Shown here: positions 46,132 through 58,512 of the stretch, one piece after another | Position numbering within the stretch: position 1 is the stretch's first letter | How the letters are laid out: every line of letters begins with the position of its first letter | The notes under the pieces: generated by a model | Database searches by the model: none | Told to the model about the DNA's origin: nothing | What the model saw: only the letters and a program-made list of their open reading frames with translations | Program-made: the position numbers and the translations under genes | Source of the DNA: Odobenus rosmarus divergens | Lineage: Eukaryota > Chordata > Mammalia > Carnivora > Odobenidae | Direction: 5' to 3' | Assembly (NCBI RefSeq): GCF_000321225.1 | Contig: NW_004450585.1 | Location: 1,704,161 to 1,768,160 of the forward strand | Length of the DNA: 64,000 nucleotides

Positions 46132-47717
46132 AATGCCTTTTTTATAGCAGCATTAATATCATTGTTGTTAAGAACACAATAACCACCACATTTACTCATT
46201 CCTGAGGAATAATCATGAAGGGTGATTTTCATTGCCATTTTAATTTTCAGATGATAATATTAAAGTACAATCACAAACTTGTGCTGTTAACATCTAGTAA
46301 AATAAAATGTAACTTTAACACATAATGCATGATTTTAAAAGGGAAGTAAACTGCTTTTAAATGGCTCAGTTTATATTGATAAAAGTTGGCACAAATGACT
46401 AATCTTTGTAAAGTTTATTTTCCAAATTTAACTTTGAGCAGCCACCCAGCAACAATTGTTGGTTAAAAATTGCTTTGCAAAAATCACCCATAAAATGTGT
46501 ATTATATATACATTTAATATAAAGATAATCTTCAAATCATAATATATTAATTAGCTATATGATACAGCAAGCCACCATCAGATTACTTATTGAACTAATT
46601 TAATTTGCACAGTGGCAGCTAATTTAAAGGAAGGATTCTCTTTTCAGGCTTGTTTTTAGCAATGGTTAAGTAAAAATGATTAGTCTGGGATTTGAAAACA
46701 ATTTTTATCCCTATTTCTCTCTCTTTCTGGGGGACAATTTGTGATACTTCTACCTTTGGTGGACAGAGATAGAAATCTATATAAAAAGATAACTTGAAAC
46801 TGGATGATGAAAACCCATCCGAAGAAAAAAGTGAATTCTACTTTCCAAAATTAGCATCAGATTTTCATCTCTTTATGACCTTTTCAGGATCCTGTTGAAA
46901 TCAGTGGGAGATCTATGTGTTAGGTAGGAAAGAATACACCTTAAGTATGTTGCTGGGATATACTCAGTACAAATAAATGGAAACTGAATCCCACTGCCCA
47001 TAGGCCTATGTGCTTGCATACATACTCATGTATTCTGAAGAAACAAATATTCCACTCATCCAGCAGACCAGAGAGAGAACAAAGAAATAATGGACCTTGA
47101 TCCAAATAATAAAGTGGCTTTAACCAAGCCATTATGCAGAAAGACATGATGGGAAAAGTATATATATGGTTAGTAATATATTTTGAGACTGATATAAAAA
47201 TGGCCCTGAAGAGGCTCACTGAAAAAAATAAGTGACCCAGTTGTGTTAATGCTAACAACTTACACCAGGAAAAAACTTTGCCACAGAGCAAACCCCAAAC
47301 CTACAGAAAATAAAACTATTCGAAAGTTACAGCAGATATATTTCACAAGACATTCTAATAAAATAATGATATCCATAGTCCAAATACACCAATGGATTCA
47401 GCAGTGGAAATGAAAAATAAAAGTGATGGAATGAAATAGGAAAAATCTTTATTAAAATTCGGTTCTGGTATGCATAGGTCAAATATGTTCCAATTCAATT
47501 AGCATTATCTGTCCTTGCCAATCTGCGATCACCACTAACAACAGTATACCTCTCAGAGTCTCACCACAAATTACTCAGGGATAAACAAATGTATTGAATC
47601 AAACAGACATTTGCCAAATTAGAAGATACCTGTCTGCGTGAGATGTGCACCTTGCTTAGTTTTTAAATAATGGAAACCTGTTAATTCTACAGGCAAAGCT
47701 CTGATCAAAATTTCTGT
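46132..47717. other. Unique sequence
   Basis: No transposon recognised over 1.6 kb. The 46440-46720 part is rich in TTAATTAGC, TAATTT and similar cores and may be a conserved element. The 116-codon reverse frame at 46941-47291 has hydrophobic stretches but no family resemblance, so I treat it as chance. Confidence 0.45.
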
Positions 47718-47785
47718 TATTACAGATTTACTGAACATTTATTTTGTGCCAGGCACCATTCAAAGCCCAAAGGTAAGCTCCATAT
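47718..47785 (-). mobile_element. L2 3'-end fragment
   Basis: 'CTGAACATTTATTTTGTGCC' followed by 'AGGCACCATTCAAAGCC' is the reverse of the L2 tail. Confidence 0.65.
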
Positions 47786-49483
47786 GGTTAATACTCTAGT
47801 TCTACCAAAAATTCACGGAAATTTACCTATAAAATCAATTTCTGAAGTCTAGGATGCTCAGTGATGATTTTTAGCCTCAGGTACAAAAACACTGGTCACC
47901 CAAACCATTTATACCCTATAATAGAAGCATTTATGCATTCTTCACAGATAAGGATCTAATTCTAGTTAATGTATTCAGGAATATTGAAATTCATTAATTC
48001 TCTTTTGGTTTAAATTTTTCTTCTCTTATGTAAAAAATGTTGCCTTAAGGCCCTCAATTTAATAGAAACTATTTAAACTTCACATATACATATGTTTCCT
48101 CTCTCTGTCTTGTGTTTTACGCTAAAACAGAGATAAACAAAATATTTTGGAATTAATAAAGTATGAAGTCCAAAAATGTAGGTAGAAACACTATTACCGA
48201 GTTATCTGGTGTTTTTTTTTTTTCCCCTTGCTGGAGTTATTATTTCAATTTCATACTTTGATGTTGGGGTATAGAAACTATTCAGAATGAAATGAAATGA
48301 ATGAAGTAATAATAGAGTTGATAAATTAATTTGAATAAGAAATAGGCTGATGTTCTCATGTGACTTGAACAATAAACTAACTTTATTGAAAATTGCAAGA
48401 GAAGATATCCAGAATGTTTTAGAAAGTGGTAATACCCTTGAAATGATCCTATAGCCATGCAAACTGGTGGCTCTCACCTACAAGTTTAAATTTAAGTTAA
48501 GATATTATCATTAACCTCATACACATAACTAAATACTTAATGGTTTAGGAGGGCATGGTCTTTCATATTCTTTTAACAGGGCAGAGGCCTTATTTTTGTT
48601 TTTCTGTTATTTCGTAGGTAATAACAGGTCAATCATATAAGAAGAAAATTATTTCCCCTTCATCTGTTCATATCTAGAGGAAAATTATATGGTAAAAGCA
48701 AGGAACCAAAATAGAAAGAAAAAAGGAAATGTATGTGTTGTATATGAAGAAAATAAAAATATAAACAAGATGCTCAATAAGTCTTCATAAATCAAAGATC
48801 TTGGTTAGCTCTCATTTTCGTTTCCTTTCTTTCATTTCTTTCATTGTCAAAATGATTATCTACAATCTCTAGGCATCCATATCTCTCACTTCTTATTTTC
48901 TACTTGGAACCTACCTAGCTAGCTACTTGCCATACATTAAAACTTTGCATTCTACATTTATAGAAAAACTTATGCTTTCACTTGCCATTCTCAAGTCTGA
49001 TATTTCACACACTCACACACACACACACCCCTCCCCAATGAAGTTGAAGTAAAAATAGAAAAAAATATAAATAATAACACTCCCCAAATTATACCAAAAG
49101 CAACAGTGAAATAACTGGATTTCTTTAACAGTAACCTACAACTGCCTCTCATCCCTTTCAAAGGAAAATTCACTAAGGGGATTTTCCATATGTTGTCTAG
49201 CCTCATAAAGTTATTCAATAAACTAAAAAAGAATCAGCTCATGAATAGTTTTGAAAAGAGCACAGTGATTTTGCTGGGGAAACATTAGCACCAGGACCTT
49301 TCAAAACAGCAACAAGTAGAGAAACACACAGAGGATGCCATTCGTGGCCTTGTCTAGGCTCTTTCAAGACAACCTGCAAGGCATGAGATTTTCGACATGA
49401 AACTGTTCAGCTGAATATCGGAAATGACTGGAATGGTCCTGCTCCTGGGAGTTCTGGCTCTCTGAGCAGCTCACTTCACCACT
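47786..49483. other. Unique AT-rich sequence
   Basis: Includes a T15 run near 48211 and a CA repeat at 49006-49028. No gene or large repeat recognised. Confidence 0.45.
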
Positions 49484-49550
49484 TCATTGCTTGTGGGCTT
49501 CGCATAGTGCCCGGCACAAAATAAATGCTCAACAAATCTATGATCACAGA
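49484..49550 (+). mobile_element. L2/MIR 3'-end fragment
   Basis: 'CATAGTGCCCGGCACAAAAT' then 'AAATGCTCAACAAATCTATG' match the shared L2/MIR tail. Confidence 0.7.
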
Positions 49551-49767
49551 AATTTTGATCAGTGCTTTGCCTGTGCAGTCATCAAGTACTAGCTCTGTAG
49601 TCAATAACACTTTGCTTGGTGTTGAATAATTCAGTTATCACCTTTACAAACCAGAATATGCCCACAGCAACTGAAGCCCTGTAACTCTGAGAGGTCTGAT
49701 TACAAACTAGAACGCTTTGAGAATCTTGAAGAATGTTCGGTCTCTTTAATAGAACAGCTTTCTCCTC

Positions 49768-49798
49768 TTAGAAAAAGAAAGAGAGAGAAGGAAAGAAA

Positions 49799-49835
<37 letters not shown>

Positions 49836-49838
49836 GAA

Positions 49839-49874
<36 letters not shown>

Positions 49875-49936
49875 NNNNNNNNNNNNNNNNNNNNNNNNNN
49901 NNNNNNNNNNNNNNNNNNNNNNNNAAGAAAGAAAAA

Positions 49937-50000
<64 letters not shown>

Positions 50001-50017
50001 GAAGAAAGAAGAAGGGA
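49768..50017. repeat. (AAAG)n repeat with assembly gap
   Basis: AAAG units on both sides of a run of exactly 50 N (49875-49924). The true length is unknown; the long reverse frame across it (polySer/Phe) is an artefact of the repeat. Confidence 0.97.
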
Positions 50018-50247
50018 AGGCGCTATGTAATAAACTAATTCAGAAAAAGACGAAGGCAAGGCAAACATAAAACAAAGAGAACATATGGTATTTTACATGA
50101 TATATGCTGATATTTTACCTGTCTTCTATTATTCATCTTTCTTCCAGATTTGCATATTTCTCCATTTATACATAGGGAATTGAGGATTTTAAAAGTTTTT
50201 CCCTGCCCTAATAGACGCAATGACGTTTGGGATTCTGATTATTATTG

Positions 50248-50481
50248 TTGTTGTTATTATTTTAAGATTTTATTTATTTGAGAAAAAGAAAGACAGAGAG
50301 CAAGTGGGGAGGGGTGTGCAGAGCAGAGGGGCAGAGCGAGAAGGAGAAAGAGAATCTCAAGCAGACTCTGTGCTGAGCACAGAGCCCAATTCGGGGCTGG
50401 GGCTCAATCCCACAACCCTGAGATCATGACCTGAGCTGAAATCAAGAGTCAGTCACTTAACTGACTGCACCATCCAGCCCC
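50248..50481 (-). mobile_element. Can-SINE, older subfamily
   Basis: Reverse copy with 'GAAATCAAGAGTCAGTCAC' and a worn head (GACTGCACCATCCAGCCCC). The flanking tctgattatt at about 50233 and 50482 is the target duplication. Confidence 0.92.
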
Positions 50482-50495
50482 TCTGATTATTCTTT

Positions 50496-51779
50496 AAGAA
50501 GAAATTTATCAGAAGGAATTTTGCTCTTCCACCAATAGAATTCCTACTGCTGTTTGATTAGTTTTTTGGAAGAAGCCTGCCATTCTGATGCAATCTTCTC
50601 CACTTCCATGTTTTCCCAAGCATGGACATTGTGAGGTAGGGTAGCAGAAGCAGCCCTACTGTTAAAGCTAAAGTTGATGTTAAAGTACAAAGAACGAACT
50701 TTAAATTCTCCCTAATATCTAATATTAAGAACAATGAGATTAAATGCACTAATTTTCTCTCTCTCTCTCTCTCTCTCTCTGAATCCTAGTGGTTCTAAAT
50801 TCTACTTTTCAAGTTTGGGGGAATTTTTTTAAAAAATCTCATTTAGGCTATCAACTATCCTAACTTCTGTTTTTTCAAGATCTGTTTACCCCTAAGCTGG
50901 ATTACAGAAAAATGCAAGTAGAAAAAGAAGAAATGTGTGTTTTTATTATTAAAATAACTTAAGAAGAAACTCCCTAAGTAAATGGGTTAGCCTTTTCACA
51001 CCCTAAAGGATGAGCAGCTAGCTTTCCTGCTCACTAATGAGCTACTTTTGACCTAACTAAAACCATTTCAGGACCAGTTGTGTCTACTCATTCACAAAGG
51101 CCTCCCCCACCCCCATACCATTTCCATCCAATGGGTCGTCTGCCTGATCTGCATGCAATATTGTCCACCAGCATAACGATTTACAATGGGCACTTTATTT
51201 CTGTAATTTCAAGGGAAAAGGAGAGTGAGAAACAACTACTGATGCAAAATATCATTTTTTCTTTTCTAATGGATGAGTAATAACAGGAGATTTTTGAAAA
51301 GCTGTCCAGGGTGCCTGTCAGAGCTGGCAAAATTTCTGACCCAGAGAAATATATTCACGAACAGGCCCTGTGATTATGAGTTACAGGCCCCTTTGGAGCA
51401 AGCTGCTTAGAGAAGCACCAGAGAAATTATAAAACTAGTCTAAATACTTGGCACATAGAACTCACCATTCATACGTACATACGATTTTGCACGGAAGAAA
51501 ATATATAAAATTCTATGTTCTGAATTAAATTTAAAAGAACATATATGGAATATATGTTATATGAGAACTCTACAATGAAACCCTATTTCATTAGATGCCA
51601 AAGGGCTGGAAATCAGGAAATGGATGTAAATTAGATCAGACTTTGGCACCTTGCAAATCCATATTCCCATCAGCCCCAATCCTTGCGCTCCAATTTAACT
51701 TGATTCTGAAGATCCTCTTTGTGGTCTGATTTGGAACCTATTACCTCTCTTTTGAAAGGAGTATAATAAGGGAGGAGAG
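50496..51779. other. Unique sequence
   Basis: Holds a (CT)n tract at 50756-50780. No gene recognised. Confidence 0.45.
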
Positions 51780-52260
51780 CAGGAATATGTGAAGAAAGGT
51801 AACAATAATTCACTTGAATTAAGGGATCATTTTGCTTCATGTTCCCTTTCAGTCCCTCCTGCCCTGCATAGATCTTGGCAACGGTTGCTGTTCCAGTGCC
51901 AATTTAGCGGAGGCAGTGGGCACCGTGCTGGAGTGGAGAGGAACAGCATAATGTCTCCAAACAGAAACTGTTTGTCAAACACCAGAAGCCAACAGAGTGA
52001 ATTAGGAAACCAGGGGTTAAAACAACTGTGATGATTCAAATCGGCGCTTTGTTCTACACGGGATTTCTCTGAACAAGGGCAGTTCAGCAGCCTGGTCCCC
52101 TGGGAAGACTCGCAGCTTGGGCATAACTTTCCTCTAGGCGGTCTCTCAGAGTGCTGTTCACTTTGGGGAACTGAAGAGTGTCTCCAGTAAGTGAGGAGTT
52201 GTGCACTTTACAAGGTATACGGGATCGGCACAAGATTATTTACAAGGACTGGACAAGAAA
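51780..52260. promoter_or_regulatory. Candidate conserved non-coding block
   Basis: High-complexity, repeat-free sequence with CpG-containing words (CAATTTAGCGGAGGCAG, AATCGGCGCTTTGTTC, TCTAGGCGGTCTCTC), unlike the AT-rich neighbours. No splice-bounded open frame stands out. A regulatory role is inference from texture. Confidence 0.35.
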
Positions 52261-52604
52261 ATGATGAATGCCGTGTTTATACAATTCCCATACACAGAGT
52301 AAGTTTCTTGGACAAAAATCAGTTAAAGTGGCAATTTGGCATCTTGTGGAAGAAACATCTGGTTGGTTGACTACAATTTCATTTGTGAATCAGCAGTTTT
52401 GGCACTGTACAGACACAATCAGAGATTAATTTTATGACATTATCCGAGCTTATTTGTGCTTCGTTTTAAAACTTTGGCAAATGCCCAAGTGTGATTGGGG
52501 GATGATACAATGATAACTTGGTCTAGTGAGTAAATTGTGTTAATACTAATGGGATAAATAATTTAAATAGCAATTTCTGTCATATTTACAGTCTGAGAGT
52601 ACCT
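52261..52604. other. Unique sequence
   Basis: No repeat or gene recognised; may continue the preceding block. Confidence 0.4.
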
Positions 52605-52775
52605 CTATAGGTATATCATTTGGTTCTCATGATGACTCTATAAAGTAGACAAGGGGGATATTTTCAATTTCACAGTTGAGGAAACTGAGGCCAAGGAAGT
52701 TACCTGGCCCGAGGTAATTTTCAAACCAGAATTTTAATTCAGATCACCTGATTCCAATTCCAGTGCTAATTTGCA
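52605..52775 (-). mobile_element. MIR fragment
   Basis: Antisense MIR, well preserved: 'TCATGATGACTCTATAAAGT', 'AGTTGAGGAAACTGAGGCCA' and 'AGGAAGTTACCTGGCCCGAG'. Confidence 0.85.
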
Positions 52776-53799
52776 GCTCATGAAGAGAGAGTGCTTTAAT
52801 GCCTGGTCAGGCTTGTTGCTTTTCGTTCAGAAGTGGGGAGAGCTAGAGAGAATGAAATGCACGCTCACAATTCTGAATCTGTTGTAGAATAACAGTGTGT
52901 GTTAGTGGATATTGATAGAGACAGTCCTCATGTATGGGAAGCGTGCACATTTGCATTTTGTGTGTAACCATGCCCCACAGATAGCAATCAGCATTCATTT
53001 GGCTTCTGTGGTTGAAAATACATTGGTAACTCTGGTCTTAGTCACTTTTTACATGCCCTAGAACAGTGGAGGTACTCCTTAGTTAGCTGTTACCATTACC
53101 TTATTATCTTTTAAGAAGATCTAAAATAGTAGGGATGAACAGATAGGTGTTGTTCACAGTGCCAAACAACACCACCGTCATTGTCAAGAGTGCCCTGGGT
53201 AAGAGACAACGCTCAGTGTATCGCATGCGAAGCTGGCTTTCGGATTCTCAGTTTTCAATTTGAAAAAGAAGGTGGACCGTCTCTTTATTTCAATGTGTTT
53301 ATGAATGTACCATTTCCATTTTAACAAATTCCAAAATATCCCACCTCCTTTTTTTTTTTTTTTTGAGGCAGTATTGGCGTGGCATTCTGAACATACTGTG
53401 AAACTGAGAGTGGAAATTTAGTTTGCTATCGGCTAATAACTTCTTCCTAGCAGTTCGGCCTAAAATTCAGGAAATTGACTCTTCACATGTGTGTGCCCAG
53501 GAGCACTTAAAAAGAAGCAGTACCTGTGCATAACGGGAAAGAAGGAGATAATGGTAAAGAATACGAATGCCACAGAACATGGTGAGATGCATGGGCTTGG
53601 TTTTTAGTTCCTGCCATTTTTTCACGTTTCAAGAGTAAAACAAAGAACAAGCTAACAGCAAGAGATTAATGCAAAAAAGGTGGCTCTTCCCCAAACATTC
53701 TGCCTTTTTATCCTACTGTCTGGAAAATGAATTGAGGCTTCTGAAACTAGCAGTGCCTTTGCATTTTTCTTCATTAGGAAGTGTATTTGTAAAACAAGC
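52776..53799. other. Unique sequence
   Basis: Contains a T16 run at 53349-53364. No gene recognised. Confidence 0.45.
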
Positions 53800-54050
53800 T
53801 CCAAATTTTTGCCATTCATGATTCCTGGTCACAGGGTGAGATTCTCCCTTGACACAATCTTCAATGTATATGAGCCAGAGGATCATTTCTCATCCCGGGC
53901 TCCCGACGTAGTGAAGGCGCAGATGAAACCACCCCTCCCACACTCTCCACTTCAACAACAGCAGCTCATTATCAGAAGCACGTTGCAAAGGGCGGTGCAG
54001 GCACAAAAATCAATCTGATTGCCCGTATAGCTCTGCAAAATCATTCCAGG
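53800..54050. promoter_or_regulatory. Candidate conserved non-coding block
   Basis: Repeat-free and of mixed composition, with AGCAGCTCATTATCAG and CAAAAATCAATCTGATTG words. The 69-codon forward frame at 53809 is possible but shows no family resemblance. Confidence 0.35.
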
Positions 54051-54379
54051 GAAGAAAAAAGAAATGTGGGAGAGGAAGGGAGAAAAGGGGCTGGGAGGTG
54101 GGAAGGAGCAGGAGTGAGGACATAAGCCCTCACAGGCCCATAAGGACTGAAGTTTAATGGCTGAGTGCTTGTTTTGAACTGTGACCTGAGGTTTGGCTGG
54201 GCACTAACAGTGGCATGCCTCATCAGCCACTGTCATAGCCACCCCAGGGTATACCTCCAGCAGGGAGTCAGCTCCGTATCCTGAATTCTCAACTACCAGC
54301 TACCCACTGCCTCCTTCGCACGCACTGCTGAGACCCTGCCGAGAAATCAGCATGCAACCCAAGGAAGCATCCTTTCCTC
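54051..54379. other. Unique sequence
   Basis: GA-rich at first, then ordinary unique DNA. No feature recognised. Confidence 0.4.
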
Positions 54380-54871
54380 TGGAATAAAAATTAATATTAC
54401 TTGTCATATTTCATGTCTGAGCTCTTTTCATGCTTTATCCTCTGGTAATGAGGGCTAAATTACCAATATTAGTAGATTTTCATGGCTAGCACAGAAAGAG
54501 CTGTTACCAGAATAAATGTTTGCCTTGCTTCTGTTGGACACAGGCTCTGCTAATGCAGCTTTGCTAATTATTTCTAAATAGGCAATAATCTGCATCCCCT
54601 AGTGCTGGATAGTGGATTGGCCACGTACCTGCTATTTCCCTTATTTACATGTTTTACAACTTTATCAACTACACTAATTACACTCTGAGCACTGTTTAAA
54701 ATTTTCTGTTAATAGAGATACAATGATGCACCAGAGGATGTGTATTTATGCCATAATTACGCCTCTGTTCCTACGATGCAGTCTCCAATTAGCTGTCGAC
54801 GGTGGCACAAGCAGCTGCCTGATATTCTAAAGCAGTGAAACATCTGCACGGCGGATGATACGCTCACATGG
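54380..54871. promoter_or_regulatory. Candidate developmental enhancer
   Basis: A repeat-free block dense in homeodomain-type cores: TTTGCTAATTATTTC (about 54560), GCCATAATTACGCC (about 54750) and CCAATTAGCTGTC (about 54785), plus ATTTACATGTTTTAC. It also keeps CpG words (CTGTCGACGGTGG, GCACGGCGGATGATACGC) in an AT-rich setting. This is the typical look of an ancient conserved non-coding element, but conservation cannot be seen from one sequence. Confidence 0.45.
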
Positions 54872-55380
54872 ATTTTTTTTTTAAGCCTGGAAATTTACAC
54901 CCAAGGGAGTGCAGACAAATAGGAGCCTGTCATGTGTGGGGATGATTAGAAATCCTCACCATGGCAACATTGGAGCAGCCATGTCACAGAGTGAGGGGAC
55001 ACATGTCTAGATGAAGGCGCTAAAAACATTTGCCATTTTTTTTTTAGCTTCACTCTTCCAAACTTCCCTCCCTCCCCCTTTCTCTTTTTCATATTCTTCT
55101 CTTTGCATCTAAAGCCAACCAAAACAGCAGGTGAAAAGGCCAAAGTCTGCAGCCATGCAAGGCATATGACACCCGGGATTTAGTGTTAGGAAAAACAGTG
55201 CGCAGTCAGGAATGTTAGACCCAGGAAATGTGCGGGGGGTGGGGGGGCAGGAAGGGGGTGCTGCGTGTGTTTGGTTCGAAAAATACTGTAATAATAATTA
55301 TTATTTTTTTCTTTTTTTAGTGGCCGGTTGTGTTTGGAGCCAGAGGCAAGATAGAAAATAAATATTAGGCAGAATAGGAC
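54872..55380. other. Unique sequence
   Basis: Includes a G-rich stretch at 55232-55258. No repeat or gene recognised. Confidence 0.4.
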
Positions 55381-56135
55381 TGTTGAGGTACCTTACTCCA
55401 AAGATGACACCTAATTTAAAATTTCCTTTTAACCCTCATTAACAGTTACGATTTCTGCATGAACAGTTGGCTAGCACACATTAGTGAGAGTAGGGGAAGG
55501 CACACAAATGTCTTCTAGTCTGATATTGAATATACTTCTTAATGGCTGCTTCTCTGATAAGCCCTGCCTGTATAAAGACAGTGCACGGATGTATTTAACC
55601 ATACTGGGAAAGTGTATCGAGGCCTATAGGCAAACAGGGAGAAAATATAAAAATACCTCATCCTCTTTCCTAGAGCTGTATTGACTCGTGCATCAGAGTA
55701 ATTAGACTTTTGTTAGGAATGACATGGTACTTTGCCTATGATTTGACCACGCAGGCTTCAAAGATGCATCTCATGGCATTTATTGTTTTGCTCTAATGTA
55801 TTGCCTTTATTCCGATATGAAAATGCTGGTTTCGTTATCAATTTAAAATTGGTTTTCCAAATAATTATCTTATCAGATGGTCATGGCAACACTTTACAAT
55901 TAATAACAAAGACATGTTTAAAGGTATTTAATTAGCAGAGAGCTGAGAGGTGAAGGGGGCTGCGACTAGTGAAATAATTAGAGGGAAAATGCTTTAATAT
56001 GAAGAGTAATTATAGGTAGGAGTAAAAACGTAACATATGTGCTAAATTATAAGCGTACCACAAGCAATGTGAATTGCATTAAGGATCAAACCTAATCACT
56101 TAAAATCAGCACTTGTTCTGTGACAACAGTCCTGG
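55381..56135. promoter_or_regulatory. Candidate developmental enhancer
   Basis: Repeat-free, with GAGTAATTAGAC (55696), CAAATAATTATCTTATCAG (55858, a homeodomain core beside a GATA core), GGTCATGGCAACA (RFX half-site-like), TTAATAACAAAGACA (SOX-like) and TATTTAATTAGCAG (55925). The clustering is seen; function is inferred. Confidence 0.45.
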
Positions 56136-58280
56136 TGGGAAGGCGCTAGGCTGTCCATACCTGTGTTACTTAACACCACTTTAGATGCTACTTTAGAATC
56201 TCTAACGTCGGTGTTAGGTCCAGATCATTCTACCATAACTGGACTTCTCCGGGGAATAGATCATTTTTTCAAAATGCACATCATTTAATTCATTCTCTTG
56301 AGGAAGAATACAATGTTAGGAAATGATTTTGTTATTAAAAGGCATACATAATAACTTTTTGTTAATAAATGAAGTATTTGCATATATGCGTATATGTGTG
56401 CTTAGACACGTAAAGCCTGGTGGTACTTTCAAAATAATCGCGCAATACCATAGGCCCGTGGTATCAAATCTCAGAACTGGAGTCGTGTGTTTTAGAAGCA
56501 AGGTTTTATAATTCTTTGATATGTTTAAAATAATTTCATAAGATTCTAATAAAAATGTTAAAGAAAAGATCGTTCTGAGTTAACAGACTATATTAGCATT
56601 AGCTTGGGTTAATGGCAGTTAAGTCTCCTAAGCCCACTTCTTCTAAGTTCCCAGCACTCTGGTACCACTGGGTACACGATGGTCAATATTTCAGTCAGCC
56701 CTCTCAGGCTCCTGGCTTTTATCAGACCATGGAACTAAGGTACCTTACAGTGTTTACCAATGAAATCATAAAACATTATGTTAACAGTGAAAATGTCTTT
56801 CCTCTCCTTAACACTTCAGGTAATGTGGGAATTCGTTACTTATTCAATTCCAAAAGAGAAACTGAGGGTTGCCCTCATTTTCCCATATCCAGCAAGTGAA
56901 TTTTGAGTGCAGTCGTATGGTGGCTACATAAACAATTCCTGTCATGACTCTGGTCTGTGGGTCTCATCGTCCCTCAGCATACCATATTTTGTACGAGCCT
57001 TATTATTAGAGAAGTATGATACTGAGGATCCACCACCCACCACATCTGTCAGCATAAGGACAGAGTTTATCTGATAAACAAGTCATTTTTGGAAACTGCA
57101 GATGCTCCCACTGTGAAGTATTAAATGTGGCCCCGCTTAGATACATAGAATGGGGTTCCGGTCGACTGAACGCGGGCTGATAAGCCTGCACAGCTCAGAA
57201 TGCTGTTTGCCCACATACTAATGTTAAACAAAAGAACCGCAGACTGCAGAGAAAGGATGCGGGTCAGACCAGTAAATTGCTTAAACCCTTAGGCAGCCTT
57301 CTGAAAAGAAAAGGCATGAAAGAAGCTGATATGAGCTTTTATGCAGAATTGTTCTGTTTATTATCCCTGTTAAGGAAATGATGGCAAGTGCCTTGTTAAA
57401 CTCTACATTCCCACCAAGGCAAGAGGACTGACTCCCTCTAAACAAGATGCAATATGCCACTGGTCATCACTTGATAAACCGCACATCTCTTCTATATTAT
57501 TTATACATTATGAATACAATAAAAAGACAATAATAAAGCAGTACACATGATAACCATAAACGCTGTTCAATTGTGTCCTAGAAGCACCCAACCTGATTTG
57601 TCACCGGGCCTTCGAAACTACTAACAATCTGTCCTGGGAGAAATTCATTTTGTATACAAATTTCACCATCTTCCATTAAAATTTTGTTCGTTTTCAACTG
57701 TGATGGCTCAATTTCAAATGAATTGCAGAGACAGTTTAATAATAAAATCAGAATAAAGTATGTCATTGTGGCAACATGTAAACTTACCCTGAGTAAAGCA
57801 GGGATATAATTTTATTAGTAAAATTCTCCAGTGGATAACATGACAGTCAATATTGAATCTCTCCTATGTTAGGGGTTTGAGCTGGTGGAAGGGAGGGCAA
57901 GATTCTTGAGTTTGCTAGACTTTCAATACCTCCACTCAGATCTGACCCCTTAAGAAAGAGCATCTTTTCTGAACGCAGATTTTTCTTCTGCTAAGTCTCC
58001 TTCCCCACCCCGCCCTTCCCGCAGAGACACTCCCGTTCTGATTCACTGCTGGGACAAAGGAAATGAGGGAAGATCCCAAGGCTTCAGGAAAATCTGGTAA
58101 GAGAACCCTAATAGATAAGCAATCCCTTCCATCCAAATCACAAAGCAAGAAAAGATTTGACAATCAAAGAGTCACTGTACAGGAGAAGGAAATAAAACTA
58201 CAGGGCGTAAAGTCAGAATAAAGAAAAACGCACACAGGCAACTGTACTGACAATAAAAAATTAAAAATTACCCTTTGCTT
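56136..58280. other. Unique, transposon-free sequence
   Basis: Over 2 kb with no recognised transposon. Frames such as 56612-56899 (95 codons) show no domain and no convincing splice context, so no gene is called. Confidence 0.45.
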
Positions 58281-58296
58281 AAAAGTAGTATAACAT

Positions 58297-58496
58297 GGGC
58301 GCCTGGGTGGCTCAGTTGGTTAAGCGACTGCCTTCTGCTCAGGTCATGATCCTGGAGTTCCTGGATTGAGTCCCGCATCGGGTTCCCTGCTCAGCGAGGA
58401 GCCTGCTTCTCCCTCTGGCCCTCTCCCCTCTCATGTACTCTCTCTCTCTCTCATTCTCGCTCTCTCAAATAAACAAATAAATCTTTTAAAAAAAAA
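58297..58496 (+). mobile_element. Can-SINE, young
   Basis: Forward copy with a full head and an A13 tail. The perfect 16-bp duplication aaaagtagtataacat is at 58281-58296 and 58497-58512. Confidence 0.97.
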
Positions 58497-58512
58497 AAAA
58501 GTAGTATAACAT

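Noticed and set aside
45891..46238. 115-codon reverse frame with a repeated RGTWVAQSVK segment
   Set aside because: The repeat is the doubled Can-SINE head read as protein, not a gene.
46941..47291. 116-codon reverse frame with hydrophobic stretches
   Set aside because: T-rich codons give Phe/Leu/Ser by chance; no membrane protein family recognised and no sign of selection can be seen.
49700..50068. 122-codon reverse frame rich in Phe, Leu and Ser
   Set aside because: Translation of the AAAG repeat across the N gap.
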